Shown here in pieces: positions 35,064 to 45,069 of a stretch of DNA of 64,000 bases. The translations under genes and the position numbers were made by a program. Source of the DNA: Candidatus Synechococcus calcipolaris G9 (lineage in GTDB: Bacteria; Cyanobacteriota; Cyanobacteriia; Thermosynechococcales; Thermosynechococcaceae). The notes below the pieces were generated by a model. It was not told where the DNA came from. It ran no database searches and saw only the letters and a program-made list of their open reading frames with translations. Each line of letters starts with the position of its first letter. Within the stretch, counting starts at the first letter, position 1. Where the stretch lies: NCBI RefSeq assembly GCF_029582805.1, contig NZ_JAKKUT010000008.1, forward strand, positions 310,001-374,000. Direction: 5' to 3'.

Positions 35064-35945
35064 TTATAAAAAAGTATAACTGTTCTCCAAAATACTTAGT
35101 AAGTACTCGCCATAGCCACTTTTTAATAGAGGTTGGGCTAACTGTTTCAGTTGTTCTTCATCAATAAATCTCATCCGGTAGGCAATTTCTTCTACACAGG
35201 CAACCTTAAATCCCTGTCGCTGTTCTAGAGTTTGAATAAACATTGCTGCCTGCAAGAGAGATTCGTGGGTTCCCATATCAAGCCAAGTATACCCTCGCCA
35301 AAGCACCCTTATCCTCAATTTTTCTTGAGCTAAGTATAACCGATTTAGGTCGGTAATCTCGAACTCCCCCCGCAAAGATGGTTGTAGGGTTGCCGATAGA
35401 TGCGCTACTTGGGAATCGTAAAAATAAATTCCAGGTACGGCGTAGGATGAGCGAGGATACTCTGGTTTTTCTTCTAAATTGATCACTTTACCATTTTCAT
35501 CAAATTCAACGACTCCATAGGCCTTAGGATTGATGACACGATGGGCAAAAATAAGAGCGCCATCTTCGAGTTGGGATGCTTCCTGTAAAATACTGACCAA
35601 ACCATTACCATAGAAGAGATTATCCCCCAAGATTAAGCACACTGGTTGATGATCAATAAAGTCTTTTGCCAAAACAAATGCTTGAGCCAATCCCTCAGGG
35701 TGAGGTTGAACTAAATAGCTAAACTCTATTCCCCACTGACTACCATCACCCAGCAGTTGCTCAAATAGTGGAAGTTGCTGCGGACTGGAAATAATTAAAA
35801 TATTTCTAATTCCTGCCAGCATCAGAACTGACAAGGGATAATAGATCATGGGCTTGTCATACACTGGCATTAGTTGCTTGCTCACTACTTGAGTGAGGGG
35901 ATACAAGCGGCTACCAGAGCCTCCTGCCAATATAATACCTTTCAT
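35064..35945 (-). CDS. rmlA: Glucose-1-phosphate thymidylyltransferase
   Basis: A 293-aa enzyme making dTDP-glucose from glucose 1-phosphate and dTTP. The nucleotide-binding start is GIILAGGSGSRLYPLTQVV and KQLMPVYDKPMIYYPL follows, both diagnostic; LEEKPEYPRS and the late TWLDMGTHESL also match. It starts 9 bp after rmlB, and the pair feeds dTDP-4-keto-6-deoxyglucose to the wecE-like enzyme in the same operon. Confidence 0.95.
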   Translation of the reverse strand: MKGIILAGGSGSRLYPLTQVVSKQLMPVYDKPMIYYPLSVLMLAGIRNILIISSPQQLPLFEQLLGDGSQWGIEFSYLVQPHPEGLAQAFVLAKDFIDHQPVCLILGDNLFYGNGLVSILQEASQLEDGALIFAHRVINPKAYGVVEFDENGKVINLEEKPEYPRSSYAVPGIYFYDSQVAHLSATLQPSLRGEFEITDLNRLYLAQEKLRIRVLWRGYTWLDMGTHESLLQAAMFIQTLEQRQGFKVACVEEIAYRMRFIDEEQLKQLAQPLLKSGYGEYLLSILENSYTFL

Positions 35946-35954
35946 AGAATTAAA

Positions 35955-37031
35955 TTAGCGATCGCCATAGTTTTTATCCATCCAAGTTTGATAGGCTCCA
36001 GAGCGCACCTGTTGAACCCACTGGGGATGGTCAAGATACCACTGAATCGTTTTACGAATACCACTATTAAAGGTTTCCTGGGGAGACCAACCTAGTTCAG
36101 ATTCTAATTTAGAACAGTCGATGGCATAGCGGCGATCGTGGCCGGGACGATCCTTAACATAGGTAATTAAAGATCGGTAGGGAACCTTAGGATTGGGCAC
36201 TAATTCATCTAGCAAGTCACAAATTGTTTCTACCATAAACTGGTTCGTGAGTTCCATTTTACCGCCAATGGCATAGATAGAACCAGGTTGTCCAGCACAG
36301 AGAATGCAATAAAGGGCTTCGCAATGATCCGTCACGTAGAGCCAGTCGCGGATATTTTGACCATCTCCATAGAGGGGAAGGGGATGACCGTCTAATGCAT
36401 TCAGAACCATTAAGGGAATTAATTTTTCGGGAAACTGGTAGGGCCCATAGTTATTGGAGCAATTAGTTGTCAGGGTAGGTAAACCATAGGTGTGGTGGTA
36501 AGCCCTCACTAAATGATCTGCCCCTGCCTTAGAAGCGGCATAGGGACTATTAGGGGCATAGGGGCTATTTTCTGTAAAGGGTAAATCTTCAGGATTTAAG
36601 CTGCCGTATACCTCATCCGTAGACACATGGAGGAAACGAAATGTTGCTTGTTGAGTTGTGGGTAAGCCTTGCCAGTAACTAAGACTTGCTTCTAACAGCC
36701 GAAACGTACCCATAATATTGGTCTGAATAAACGCATCGGGTTCAAGAATCGAGCGATCGACATGACTTTCTGCCGCAAAATTTATTACCGCATCAGGTTG
36801 ATATTGCTCAAAAAGATGGAAAAGGAGTTGGGTATCGCCAATATTGCCTTTAATAAAAGAGTACTCTGAATCCGTGGTTAGAGAAGCTAAGTTAGACACG
36901 TTAGCCGCATAGGTTAGCTTGTCAAGATTAATAATTTTAGCCCACTGCTTCTGACGCGCCAGCAGGACAAAATTAGAGCCAATGAAGCCCGCCCCGCCGG
37001 TCACTAAATAAATAGGGGTATCAACACTCAT
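35955..37031 (-). CDS. rmlB: dTDP-glucose 4,6-dehydratase
   Basis: A 358-aa extended SDR converting dTDP-glucose to dTDP-4-keto-6-deoxyglucose. It shows the NAD motif VTGGAGFIGSNF, catalytic Thr-Asp-Glu in VSTDEVYGSL, and Tyr/Lys in SPYAASKAG. Its start overlaps the end of an unknown membrane-protein gene by 11 bp, linking it to the same leftward operon. Confidence 0.95.
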   Translation of the reverse strand: MSVDTPIYLVTGGAGFIGSNFVLLARQKQWAKIINLDKLTYAANVSNLASLTTDSEYSFIKGNIGDTQLLFHLFEQYQPDAVINFAAESHVDRSILEPDAFIQTNIMGTFRLLEASLSYWQGLPTTQQATFRFLHVSTDEVYGSLNPEDLPFTENSPYAPNSPYAASKAGADHLVRAYHHTYGLPTLTTNCSNNYGPYQFPEKLIPLMVLNALDGHPLPLYGDGQNIRDWLYVTDHCEALYCILCAGQPGSIYAIGGKMELTNQFMVETICDLLDELVPNPKVPYRSLITYVKDRPGHDRRYAIDCSKLESELGWSPQETFNSGIRKTIQWYLDHPQWVQQVRSGAYQTWMDKNYGDR

Positions 37032-37548
37032 TTTTACTAAACGTAAATAACTGATTCTGATCCTGCTCTAGGACATAAATCTGATCAAATCCTTTCTCTT
37101 TAGCAATTTTACATAGATCAGATAGGGGCATATTTTCCTGGGACTGGGGTGAGATTTGACTATAGTAGGAAAAGCCTACAGTGCTAATATTTTTCTCAAA
37201 AAAACAGTCGGGCAACCCACCAATAAGAGGAATACCAGAAACGGCTGGGATAATGAAAGGAGATGAAATACAGTTGTAATGGAGCCAGTTCCAAAATAAA
37301 TCATAATCTTTAGAAATGTATACGAGGGAGCGACGTTTTTCAACCACAGGTAACCGATCTAATGCTTTTAGCTGCTCATAAATTTCTATTTGCTCAGCAT
37401 TACTATAAGGCCGATTGCTATAGTACCACATGCTATATACACGGTAGGTTAAATTAATCATTGCTCCAACGATAAATGGAGCTAGTAAGATACTCCAGTA
37501 CAGTTTTTGGAGAGAAATTTCGCCAATTTTTCTGTAAATATTTTCCAT
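37021..37548 (-). CDS. Unknown membrane-anchored protein
   Basis: A 175-aa protein with one hydrophobic helix near residues 16-36 and a soluble C-terminal part containing three Cys. The family is not recognised. It starts 4 bp after the stop of a 534-aa multi-span protein. The pair could be two subunits, or a split form of one larger protein. It is co-directional with rmlB and so probably serves polysaccharide assembly. Confidence 0.65.
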   Translation of the reverse strand: MENIYRKIGEISLQKLYWSILLAPFIVGAMINLTYRVYSMWYYSNRPYSNAEQIEIYEQLKALDRLPVVEKRRSLVYISKDYDLFWNWLHYNCISSPFIIPAVSGIPLIGGLPDCFFEKNISTVGFSYYSQISPQSQENMPLSDLCKIAKEKGFDQIYVLEQDQNQLFTFSKNEC

Positions 37549-37552
37549 GGTT

Positions 37553-39157
37553 TTATTTCCTGGATTTTAGATCGGGAGAGTTTTTCAAAGCAGAAGACCG
37601 GTATAAAGTTTCTGGAATAATAGATAACAGTAAAACTCGAGAAACCCAAATTTGAACATCAAAGAAATTATAGGAATCATAAAAACCAAAAACAATACTA
37701 GGAATAACTCCCAACAAGCAAAATAAGAATAATATTTCTAAGTCCAAAAACTGGTTACTCTGAAACTTTGCTCGGACATTTTTAATGTGATGCACTCCCG
37801 CAAACCTAAATCGGAGAAAGGCATAAACAAAGGCCCAAAAGAATAGGAGGTAAAACCACCACAGGTGCAATAGGCTGTGATTGGCAACACGAAGATAACC
37901 AAAAAAATGAAATTGAGTGGTATATTCGCCTACTGCGGCAGAGGCATAAGCCATTTTAAAGCTGATAGAAAAGGCGATCGCCGAAATCACTAAACTAGCA
38001 ATAAGTGAGGGGCTGATATAGGTTTTGAGGCGATAAGCCATTAAAACAATAACAGCAAAGAATAAGGCTCCTGTAGAAATCTTGCTGAGGGTACATAGAA
38101 AAATCAACAATGGTAGTAAATAAAAGTAATAGTCCGAATAAAAACCTAATTCACTGGGTACGTCATGACTAATCGAATCATCACTCCCCAAGTCTTTTTT
38201 AATTAGAGACTTGGTTACCCGATTAAAAATTTTTGTTTGAGTAAAAACAGAGAAGGTAATAAACAGAAACAGAATTGAAAAGGTCAACGATGGCGGAAAG
38301 GTAATGGCCAACCAAATACCGGTCAACCGAGTTGGGAAAAACCCAAACATCAGCAAGGAAAAACAGAGCCAAAATTCCCAAGTTTTCCAAAAGGTTTGCT
38401 GTTTTTTTTCTCGATCTCTAAAAATGAGACGAATCTCAAATAGGAGATGAAGAAAAGCATGAAATAACATCGGAATAAAAATAACTGGAAAAATAATTTT
38501 GTAAGCGGTATAGGAATCCGTATTCACTAGATTTGCAAATTGGGCAATAAACCAATGGCTACCATAGTGGTAGGGAACATAGGGAATGCCATCTAGTCCA
38601 GTCGAGGAAAAGCCGTGGGTACGCATCATACTACTAATAGCAGCATGGAAAAAGGCTTCGTAGTCTGGTTGAGAATAGTAAGGGCTAGGGGGACTTAAAA
38701 ATTCATGTCCCCAAATTGAACCACTTAGAAATAATGAGAAAATAAAGCCAATAATCAGAAGAAATAGGATATCATTTTTTTTGAAAATTCTAATTGAACA
38801 ATAAATTTGCTGATAGAACAAGAAAATTACACCAATGATCAGTAATAATCCTGACCAAACATGATTAAATGAAAAGCCTGTTAATCCGATTAAACTGAGT
38901 AAGAGCGTAACTATGAGAAGATTAATATTTCTGTTAGATAGGAGAGGTCGCAGAATCGGTTTTTTATGAGATAAATCTACCAAGGCACTAGGTAGAAATA
39001 TGGTCAATAAAGATAATGCCATGACTAAGACGATGGGTGTCATGGGTTGATTTAACCTAAAGGTCATTAGGTAGTACATTAAAGCAATACCAACGGACAA
39101 GGTAGACACAAATAGGCTGATAAAAAAATTATCTCGCAAGCTCAAAATTGGCTTCAT
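37553..39157 (-). CDS. Large polytopic membrane protein, unknown function
   Basis: A 534-aa protein with about twelve hydrophobic helices and a soluble loop after helix five that contains YEAFFHAAISSMMRTHGFSS and PYHYGSHWF. Overall shape resembles GT-C glycosyltransferases or polysaccharide polymerases, but no diagnostic motif is secure. It is the first gene of the leftward polysaccharide operon. Confidence 0.7.
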   Translation of the reverse strand: MKPILSLRDNFFISLFVSTLSVGIALMYYLMTFRLNQPMTPIVLVMALSLLTIFLPSALVDLSHKKPILRPLLSNRNINLLIVTLLLSLIGLTGFSFNHVWSGLLLIIGVIFLFYQQIYCSIRIFKKNDILFLLIIGFIFSLFLSGSIWGHEFLSPPSPYYSQPDYEAFFHAAISSMMRTHGFSSTGLDGIPYVPYHYGSHWFIAQFANLVNTDSYTAYKIIFPVIFIPMLFHAFLHLLFEIRLIFRDREKKQQTFWKTWEFWLCFSLLMFGFFPTRLTGIWLAITFPPSLTFSILFLFITFSVFTQTKIFNRVTKSLIKKDLGSDDSISHDVPSELGFYSDYYFYLLPLLIFLCTLSKISTGALFFAVIVLMAYRLKTYISPSLIASLVISAIAFSISFKMAYASAAVGEYTTQFHFFGYLRVANHSLLHLWWFYLLFFWAFVYAFLRFRFAGVHHIKNVRAKFQSNQFLDLEILFLFCLLGVIPSIVFGFYDSYNFFDVQIWVSRVLLLSIIPETLYRSSALKNSPDLKSRK

Positions 39158-39236
39158 TCAGAAAGTCCTTTTATTTTTATCTGGAATTTACTAAAAACAC
39201 ACAAACTTATGTTTATAGATCATTGAAAATCAAGGT

Positions 39237-40022
39237 TTAGAAATTTCGTCGAGCAAATAGCCACGTTGCCATAGACAAAAGCAAAATTGTATAAATGATG
39301 CCGTATATTGCGTTCATTACTAATATCGATGGCTCTGGTAAGATACCATAAACTGCGTCATTCTTTAGGTTTAGGCGGGATAAATCGGGCAAAATCAGGT
39401 AAATACTCTGCATGATATGACGAACCGCCGAACTCTCCATGGTTTGACTGAGGGCAACAAGATTCTGGCTAAAGTGTCCCATAAAATAGAGGGCAATGGT
39501 CAGGAGCGTGGCAATTAGGGAACTGGTCATCACCCCCAACAACACAGCGGCGGCTGCCATGAGACATAGTTCTAGGGCAATAAATAGGGACGCTAAACTC
39601 AACGCACCTAGAGGATAGTCAAAGCCATTAAAACTATTAATAATGAAAAAAACAAGGGTCATTAAAGCCACTAAAACAGCTAAAACTCCGGCTAAACCTA
39701 GGTGTTTGCCAATAATAAATTCCCCACGACTAATGGGTTTGGCTAACATAACCAGAACCGTCCGTTTTTCAATTTCCTTATTGATGAGGCTACTACCGAC
39801 AAAGGCAACAATCACTAAACCAAATAGATCAATGGCTCCCATGCCAACATCTAAACTGATCTTGGACTGATTGCCGGCGGAGACTTCACTTAAGACCATG
39901 ACGGCTAAGGCATAGGCGATTGCAAAAACAGCCGTGACATATAAAATTCGTTCTCTGAAAATTTCTTGAAAAACATTGCGGGCAATGACCCAGATGCGAC
40001 CCACATTGACGGCTACGTTCAT
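39237..40022 (-). CDS. ABC-2 type transporter permease
   Basis: A 261-aa permease with six transmembrane helices and, near the N-terminus, the elbow region RNVFQEIFRERILYV. It has the family segment IEKRTVLVMLAKPISRGEFIIGK. ATG 40022 is preferred because a purine-rich GAAGGGAAG lies upstream; an ATG at 40061 is in frame. No adjacent ATPase is present. It follows bioF by 55 bp in the same direction. Substrate unknown. Confidence 0.85.
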   Translation of the reverse strand: MNVAVNVGRIWVIARNVFQEIFRERILYVTAVFAIAYALAVMVLSEVSAGNQSKISLDVGMGAIDLFGLVIVAFVGSSLINKEIEKRTVLVMLAKPISRGEFIIGKHLGLAGVLAVLVALMTLVFFIINSFNGFDYPLGALSLASLFIALELCLMAAAAVLLGVMTSSLIATLLTIALYFMGHFSQNLVALSQTMESSAVRHIMQSIYLILPDLSRLNLKNDAVYGILPEPSILVMNAIYGIIYTILLLSMATWLFARRNF

Positions 40023-40077
40023 GGATGCTTTCTTCCCTTCCAACAAGGACAACTCATGCAAATTATTTAGCTAACCA

Positions 40078-41274
40078 TCATTCTAAACAACCTGTTCCCC
40101 CTGAGGGTAGCAACTGCTCTAAACCCGCTAAAAGTGCTTCAATGTGAGCTTTGGTATGGTTGGCCATTAAGCTAATTCGCAGGCGACTGTGGGGGACGGT
40201 GGGGGGACGAATTCCACTAACCCAGAGACCGAGATCGCCCAAGGTGCGACTCCAGGCTAAAGCCGTTTGGGCATCAGGGGCGGTGAGACAGACAATGGGG
40301 CTGGGAATCCCTGGGGTGAGGCTAGGATTGTGAAGCCGATCTAATTTTTTCAGACCATGATGCAGTTGATCAATACGTTGCCATAGATTTTCCCTAGGTT
40401 GATTGTTATTTTGAATCACGTTTAGGGCAGCCAAGGCAGCAGCAGTATCGGCGGGAGATAGGGCTGTGGAATAGACCCAGGTGGCCGCCCGATGACGGAT
40501 AAATTCAATGAGCATCTGGGAACCGGCGACGTATCCGCCTAAGCTTCCTAGGGCTTTGCTGAGGGTTCCCACTTGAATCAGGGGTTGGCCTGAACAGTTG
40601 ACCTGCTCGATCCATCCACTCCCCCTAGGGCCAAAAACCCCCGTGGCATGGGCCTCATCCACGAGTACCATTGCCTGAAAATCCTGGGCTACCTTAAGGA
40701 GTTTGGGAATGGGGGCCAGGTCTCCGTCCATGCTAAAGAGGCTATCGGTGACAATGAGACAGCGGCGGTATTGGTGGCGATGGTGATGGAGCAGTTGCTC
40801 TAGGGCCGCAATATCTAAGTGGGGATAGTCTATGGTTTTGGCACCACTGAGTTTTGCACCGTTTTTAAGACTGGAATGGTTATAGCGATCTCCTAAAATC
40901 AAATCCCGTTGATCGACCACGGCGGCGATCGCCCCCAGGTTTGCCAAGTACCCAGAACTAAATACTAGAGCCGCTTCCGTACCCTTAAATGTGGCTAGGG
41001 CTTGCTCAAGTTCTTGGTGGATTTGCCGATGACCCGTTAGCAGCCGAGAGCCGGTGGCCCCTGTTCCCCAGATTTCCAAGGCATTTTGGCCGGCTTGAAT
41101 CACCTCCGGGTGGTTTGCCAATCCTAAATAGTTATTACTGGCAAAATTAATGAGTTCTCGGCCCTGAACCATGGCGATCGCCCCCTGACAGGTGGAGCAT
41201 TGGGGCTGACGATACCAATGGGCGCGGTGAATTGTTTTCAGGGCCGGAGCCAGCCAGTCATAGGGATCTTGCAT
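40078..41274 (-). CDS. bioF: 8-amino-7-oxononanoate synthase
   Basis: A 398-aa alpha-oxoamine synthase that condenses pimeloyl-ACP/CoA with alanine in biotin synthesis. It shows NFASNNYLGLA, GSRLLTGHR, DEAHATGVFG, and the PLP lysine in GTLSKALGSLGG. Other biotin genes are not in the window. A 2-amino-3-ketobutyrate ligase is the main alternative, but the match and context favour BioF. Confidence 0.88.
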   Translation of the reverse strand: MQDPYDWLAPALKTIHRAHWYRQPQCSTCQGAIAMVQGRELINFASNNYLGLANHPEVIQAGQNALEIWGTGATGSRLLTGHRQIHQELEQALATFKGTEAALVFSSGYLANLGAIAAVVDQRDLILGDRYNHSSLKNGAKLSGAKTIDYPHLDIAALEQLLHHHRHQYRRCLIVTDSLFSMDGDLAPIPKLLKVAQDFQAMVLVDEAHATGVFGPRGSGWIEQVNCSGQPLIQVGTLSKALGSLGGYVAGSQMLIEFIRHRAATWVYSTALSPADTAAALAALNVIQNNNQPRENLWQRIDQLHHGLKKLDRLHNPSLTPGIPSPIVCLTAPDAQTALAWSRTLGDLGLWVSGIRPPTVPHSRLRISLMANHTKAHIEALLAGLEQLLPSGGTGCLE

Positions 41275-41388
41275 GGGATGCGTTTAGGCAGTCTTAACCC
41301 TTAAAAATTAGAGATAGTCTCCAATCTAGCTAAAAATTGCCCTCAAAAAATGCGATCCTAGGACTGACGGTGCAGCAGGGCCCAACTC

Positions 41389-42762
41389 ATGACCATATCC
41401 TACGAAAGTAACTTTTTTCGTTTTTGGCGGCGGCAATGGCAGGGTCTAACGCACCAGTGGCACAGAACCCAACGGCAGGTGAGGTCTTCCCTTTCCTTTG
41501 GGGTACAGTCTTTGATCTATCCCTTTTTACAATTCCTTAAAAATCAACCCTGGTTGACCCCAACCCTTCAAGAACAGATTCATCATCAGGGACAGCACCT
41601 TCGGGCTAGTACACGACCCCCACACCCCCCCTCTGTAGATGAACCCCTAGATAGTATTCTGGCCAGCTTGGAATTTGAATGGCTTGCCCCTAGCCCCTCT
41701 CCCCTACAACTTAGTCCTGAGTCTCAGGGCACACCCAGGCTTAACAAGCAGTCTCCTGGCCGTTTTCAGCCCTTGGCCTGGGCACAACGATTGGGCCGGG
41801 GATTCATTCGCAGGATCCGTAAAACCGAGCCTCAGCCTATAGTGATTCAGTTAGACTCCTCTCGGTATATTGCTGGGATGCCCCAAACTCATACTTCGTT
41901 GCCCGCGTTTGCTCCGACTTCCCTAGCACCACTCCCATCATCTACCCTAACTTCCCCTAAACCCCTGTCCCTTGTTCAACGTCTGGGGCATTGGTTCGGA
42001 AAATTAACTCAACTCAGGAAACAGGGTCAAGGGTCTACGGAACTGCAAGTTATCGAAAAGGGATGCATTGAGAAAGAGTCTAGCCAATTAGCGATCGCAA
42101 CGATCAAAGGATCGATTCAGGGGGTGGCCTGTCAATTGGGCGATCGCCAGTTAGTTTTAGTGAATACTGCCAATCAAGTCTTGGCCCTCCTTAGTCCTGA
42201 GCAACAGCGAATTTTACATCACCGGATTTTTTGGCACGTAGCCCGCTATTACCAGCGATGTTGCCAATGGTCACGGCGTTGGGGCATCCAGGGTTCTAGT
42301 CGTCAATGTCCTAATCCTCAATTTCCAGGGAAAGAACCCCAGCGTGCGCCTGTCAAATCGTTGCCTGGGGCCCTCAATCTCTGGGAGCGATTTTCATTGT
42401 GGCTATCGGGCTTAGGCTTACCCACGGCCCAACCCCGTTTTGCCCTCGTTGGGTCAATTTCGCCAATAACCCCAGGGGCATCAATCTTTGAAGTAGAGAA
42501 CATAGAGAACACGATCGCCCCAGTCGCTACCGCCGTCAATGCCATCCATGAATTCAACAGAACGTCCCAACGGATGGAGAGCAGGGATCGCCAGTACGCA
42601 GAACAACTGATTATTGATATTGACGCGGCATTTATGGGCTATGAACTCCATTGGCTAGAGAAATGCCTCCTTTGGTGCGATCGCTGGCTGACGCGCCTAG
42701 AACACACCCTAGAGTGGTTCATTCAAGGGGTGATTCAATTCATCCTGGGAACGTTTCGCTAG
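41389..42762 (+). CDS. Hypothetical cyanobacterial protein
   Basis: A 457-aa protein with Trp/Arg-rich basic ends, low-complexity Pro/Ser-rich stretches at about 75-120 and 155-195, and a hydrophobic tail (LEWFIQGVIQFILGTF) that could be membrane-associated. The family is not recognised. Base composition and HIP1 sites match the chromosome. It stands alone between divergent bioF and a convergent TPR gene. Confidence 0.75.
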   Translation: MTISYESNFFRFWRRQWQGLTHQWHRTQRQVRSSLSFGVQSLIYPFLQFLKNQPWLTPTLQEQIHHQGQHLRASTRPPHPPSVDEPLDSILASLEFEWLAPSPSPLQLSPESQGTPRLNKQSPGRFQPLAWAQRLGRGFIRRIRKTEPQPIVIQLDSSRYIAGMPQTHTSLPAFAPTSLAPLPSSTLTSPKPLSLVQRLGHWFGKLTQLRKQGQGSTELQVIEKGCIEKESSQLAIATIKGSIQGVACQLGDRQLVLVNTANQVLALLSPEQQRILHHRIFWHVARYYQRCCQWSRRWGIQGSSRQCPNPQFPGKEPQRAPVKSLPGALNLWERFSLWLSGLGLPTAQPRFALVGSISPITPGASIFEVENIENTIAPVATAVNAIHEFNRTSQRMESRDRQYAEQLIIDIDAAFMGYELHWLEKCLLWCDRWLTRLEHTLEWFIQGVIQFILGTFR

Positions 42763-42825
42763 ATATTTTCCCGGACAATCAGAAATATTTTAAGCCAATA
42801 GATTCAAGCTGTAATCAGGTTGAGC

Positions 42826-43692
42826 CTATTCGGGAGTTGTTGCCGGTTCTAGCTGGGAAACCACCGCCTGCAACCGGGGATTGGCCAGCAGAGCTTGGGT
42901 ATCACTCACGAGGCGATCGCCCCAGAGATTTTCTCGCTGAAATTCCACCGTGGCATAGCGGCTATCCAGTTGGATCGCTTCTTCCGCTAGGGGGAGAGCC
43001 TGGGCCACCTGACCTTGCTTAAATAGGGCCGTGGCTAGGGCCAGTTTCGGTTCGCTAGCTTTGTCGTCCAGGTCAACCGCTGTTTGCCAGTTTTGAATGG
43101 CTTGACGAATATTTCCCTGCTCGTACTGAATTAAACCAATATTATTAAAGGCTGGCCAAAACTTCTTGTCTAGGTTAATGGCTTTGCGGTACTGAGCGAT
43201 CGCCCGACTGCCTTGGTCAAGCATCATATAGGCATTGCCCAGATTAAACCATTCCTCCGGGGTATCATCTTTGATGGCCAACCCCTGCTCTATCGCCCGC
43301 ACTGAGCGGCCATAGTCCTTAGTGCGAAAATAGGCTGAACCCAGATTAAAATACACCCCAGAATTTTCTTGGTTCAGGGCCAAGGATCGCTCTAGGGCCG
43401 TAATCGCTTCTTCGGCCTGGCCCACCGTCAGATGGAGTCCCCCCAATAGGGCCCATATCTCATAGGTATCCGGGGCCAGTTGGGCCGCTAATTTAGCCCG
43501 GACAAGGGCATCCCCAAATTGTTGAAATTGGGCGAGTTGCAACGCCTCTTGGGCCACTGTCAAGCCATCCCGCTCCATATCGGCTGGATTAGGCTCTAGG
43601 GTGCGTGGCAATAGAACCTGGGCCCTGGGGGCAGGGGCAGCAATACTGCTCAAGAGAATGGCTAAAATAAACGTTGATAAAAATTTAACCAC
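42826..43692 (-). CDS. Secreted TPR-repeat protein
   Basis: A 288-aa protein with an N-terminal signal peptide (LSTFILAILLSSIAAPAPRA) and about five TPR repeats between residues 45 and 250 (for example PEEWFNLGNAYMMLDQGSRA). It is probably periplasmic or lumenal scaffold. The last part (LWGDRLVSDTQALLANPRLQ) is seen in related cyanobacterial TPR proteins. No partner gene is obvious. Confidence 0.85.
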   Translation of the reverse strand: MVKFLSTFILAILLSSIAAPAPRAQVLLPRTLEPNPADMERDGLTVAQEALQLAQFQQFGDALVRAKLAAQLAPDTYEIWALLGGLHLTVGQAEEAITALERSLALNQENSGVYFNLGSAYFRTKDYGRSVRAIEQGLAIKDDTPEEWFNLGNAYMMLDQGSRAIAQYRKAINLDKKFWPAFNNIGLIQYEQGNIRQAIQNWQTAVDLDDKASEPKLALATALFKQGQVAQALPLAEEAIQLDSRYATVEFQRENLWGDRLVSDTQALLANPRLQAVVSQLEPATTPE

Positions 43693-43778
43693 GGAACTAA
43701 AGCCTTCCTGGAAATAGATCGGTTTGTTGCTATGAAAATAATCCTAGCGTCTTCCCTCTAGTCTACTGATCAATCAAC

Positions 43779-43808
43779 AAAAAAGACCCAACCATGATGA
43801 TCGGGCCT
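43779..43808 (-). terminator. Probable terminator of the IS110-like gene
   Basis: On the minus strand, an imperfect GGCCC/GGGTC stem (plus-strand 43785-43808) is followed by six T residues. It lies about 24 bp past the transposase stop. Confidence 0.6.
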
Positions 43809-43831
43809 TTAATCTGTGTCACGGGATGGTT

Positions 43832-45013
43832 TTATTCTGACAAGGCATCTAACAAGTCATAGAATAGCCACTCAACAGCCTTGCGGATAACCCGCGATCG
43901 CACTAACTTGATCGGCGTACCTGTTGCCTTCAGGCGGTCAAGTTCTAGGCTTACCTGTTGGCCGCGATCGCTCTTGGGCCGGCTACGCTTAACTTCTATC
44001 CTGGTAAAGAGCCACTGCCAGAGGGATAGGCGGCATAGGGTTGATCCTCCTGGTATCCAGCGTTCAGATTTACCGCTGGAGTCTTCCACCAGGCCCATGC
44101 CTAGCATTAGCTTAAAACTGTTGAGTGACCGATACCGCTTGCTAGGCTTGCCATTGTTCCCCTTCACTGTTTCCACTATTTCCAGTCCATCAGTACCTAG
44201 GAAATTCTCAAGCGGATAAATATGGCTCAAGATGCAACTAGCAACCCGATCACCAAAGCCATATTGACTAAAGACCCGTTGATAGGCGGCAAAACAAGGA
44301 TTGTGGTATAGGCCAACCATTTCGGCCTCAATCTGGCTGATCTTGTCTTCAATCGTGACTAATTGGTTAGCTAGGAATTGGGTAAAGTCACTCAATCCAC
44401 TGCCTATGCTGGATTCCAGGCAACGGCCATAGATCGTTTGCATCCTGGCAGGGATGGCCCGGCCGGCAATGAACCGCCATAGTGCCCCTTTGGTTTTAGA
44501 CTGCGATACCTCGGGCCATTCATGGCTTAACTGTTGTCTCAAGCGGTTCTTAATCTCAGTGGTTAGGGATTCAAGATAACGAATCTGTAAGCCCGATTGT
44601 CTCAACTGGTAGCCTGTTGAGTGTAGATCAAAGGCTAGGAAATAGCCTGATTGTCCTAAGTGGCACTGCCCGTACTGTGCCAATGCAAAGGCATCCGCTT
44701 GATCATTTTTGTTGGGCAGTCTTAGGGTCAATCGGTAGGATTTTAGTTGAGCATGACCAACCCAAAGCAGTTTTACTCCTGACCCTGCCAGATGATCGGC
44801 CCACAATTTTCCGTAGTGAACTCCTGTAGGCTCTAAAACGGCATAATCAGGTTTCAATGCAAGTAAGGCTTTAATTCCAGCGGATTCAGCATCATACCTA
44901 GCGATCATCTCCCTATTTTCCCTGAACCATTCTCTGGGCTGATCTACGGGATGATCCAAACTCGCAGCATAAATGAACGAGTTAGAAATATCTAACCCTA
45001 CAATTCTGGCCAT
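43832..45013 (-). CDS. IS110-like DEDD transposase/recombinase
   Basis: A 393-aa recombinase. The RuvC-like DEDD acids are at Asp8 (VGLDIS), Glu61 (VLEPTG), Asp104 and Asp107 (KNDQADAF), and a probable catalytic Ser324 lies in GGSTLCRL of the C-terminal Transposase_20 part. It is divergent from common IS110 proteins. The family includes bridge-RNA-guided transposases and the Piv invertases. IS110 ends usually lack inverted repeats, so its boundaries cannot be drawn. The 274 bp upstream are non-coding and structured. It may be an IS next to, or a working part of, the phage-like island. Confidence 0.85.
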   Translation of the reverse strand: MARIVGLDISNSFIYAASLDHPVDQPREWFRENREMIARYDAESAGIKALLALKPDYAVLEPTGVHYGKLWADHLAGSGVKLLWVGHAQLKSYRLTLRLPNKNDQADAFALAQYGQCHLGQSGYFLAFDLHSTGYQLRQSGLQIRYLESLTTEIKNRLRQQLSHEWPEVSQSKTKGALWRFIAGRAIPARMQTIYGRCLESSIGSGLSDFTQFLANQLVTIEDKISQIEAEMVGLYHNPCFAAYQRVFSQYGFGDRVASCILSHIYPLENFLGTDGLEIVETVKGNNGKPSKRYRSLNSFKLMLGMGLVEDSSGKSERWIPGGSTLCRLSLWQWLFTRIEVKRSRPKSDRGQQVSLELDRLKATGTPIKLVRSRVIRKAVEWLFYDLLDALSE

Positions 45014-45069
45014 TTAATTAACTCCATCGGGTGAATTTCCAACACTCCCCAATTTTTAGGCTCTGAATC

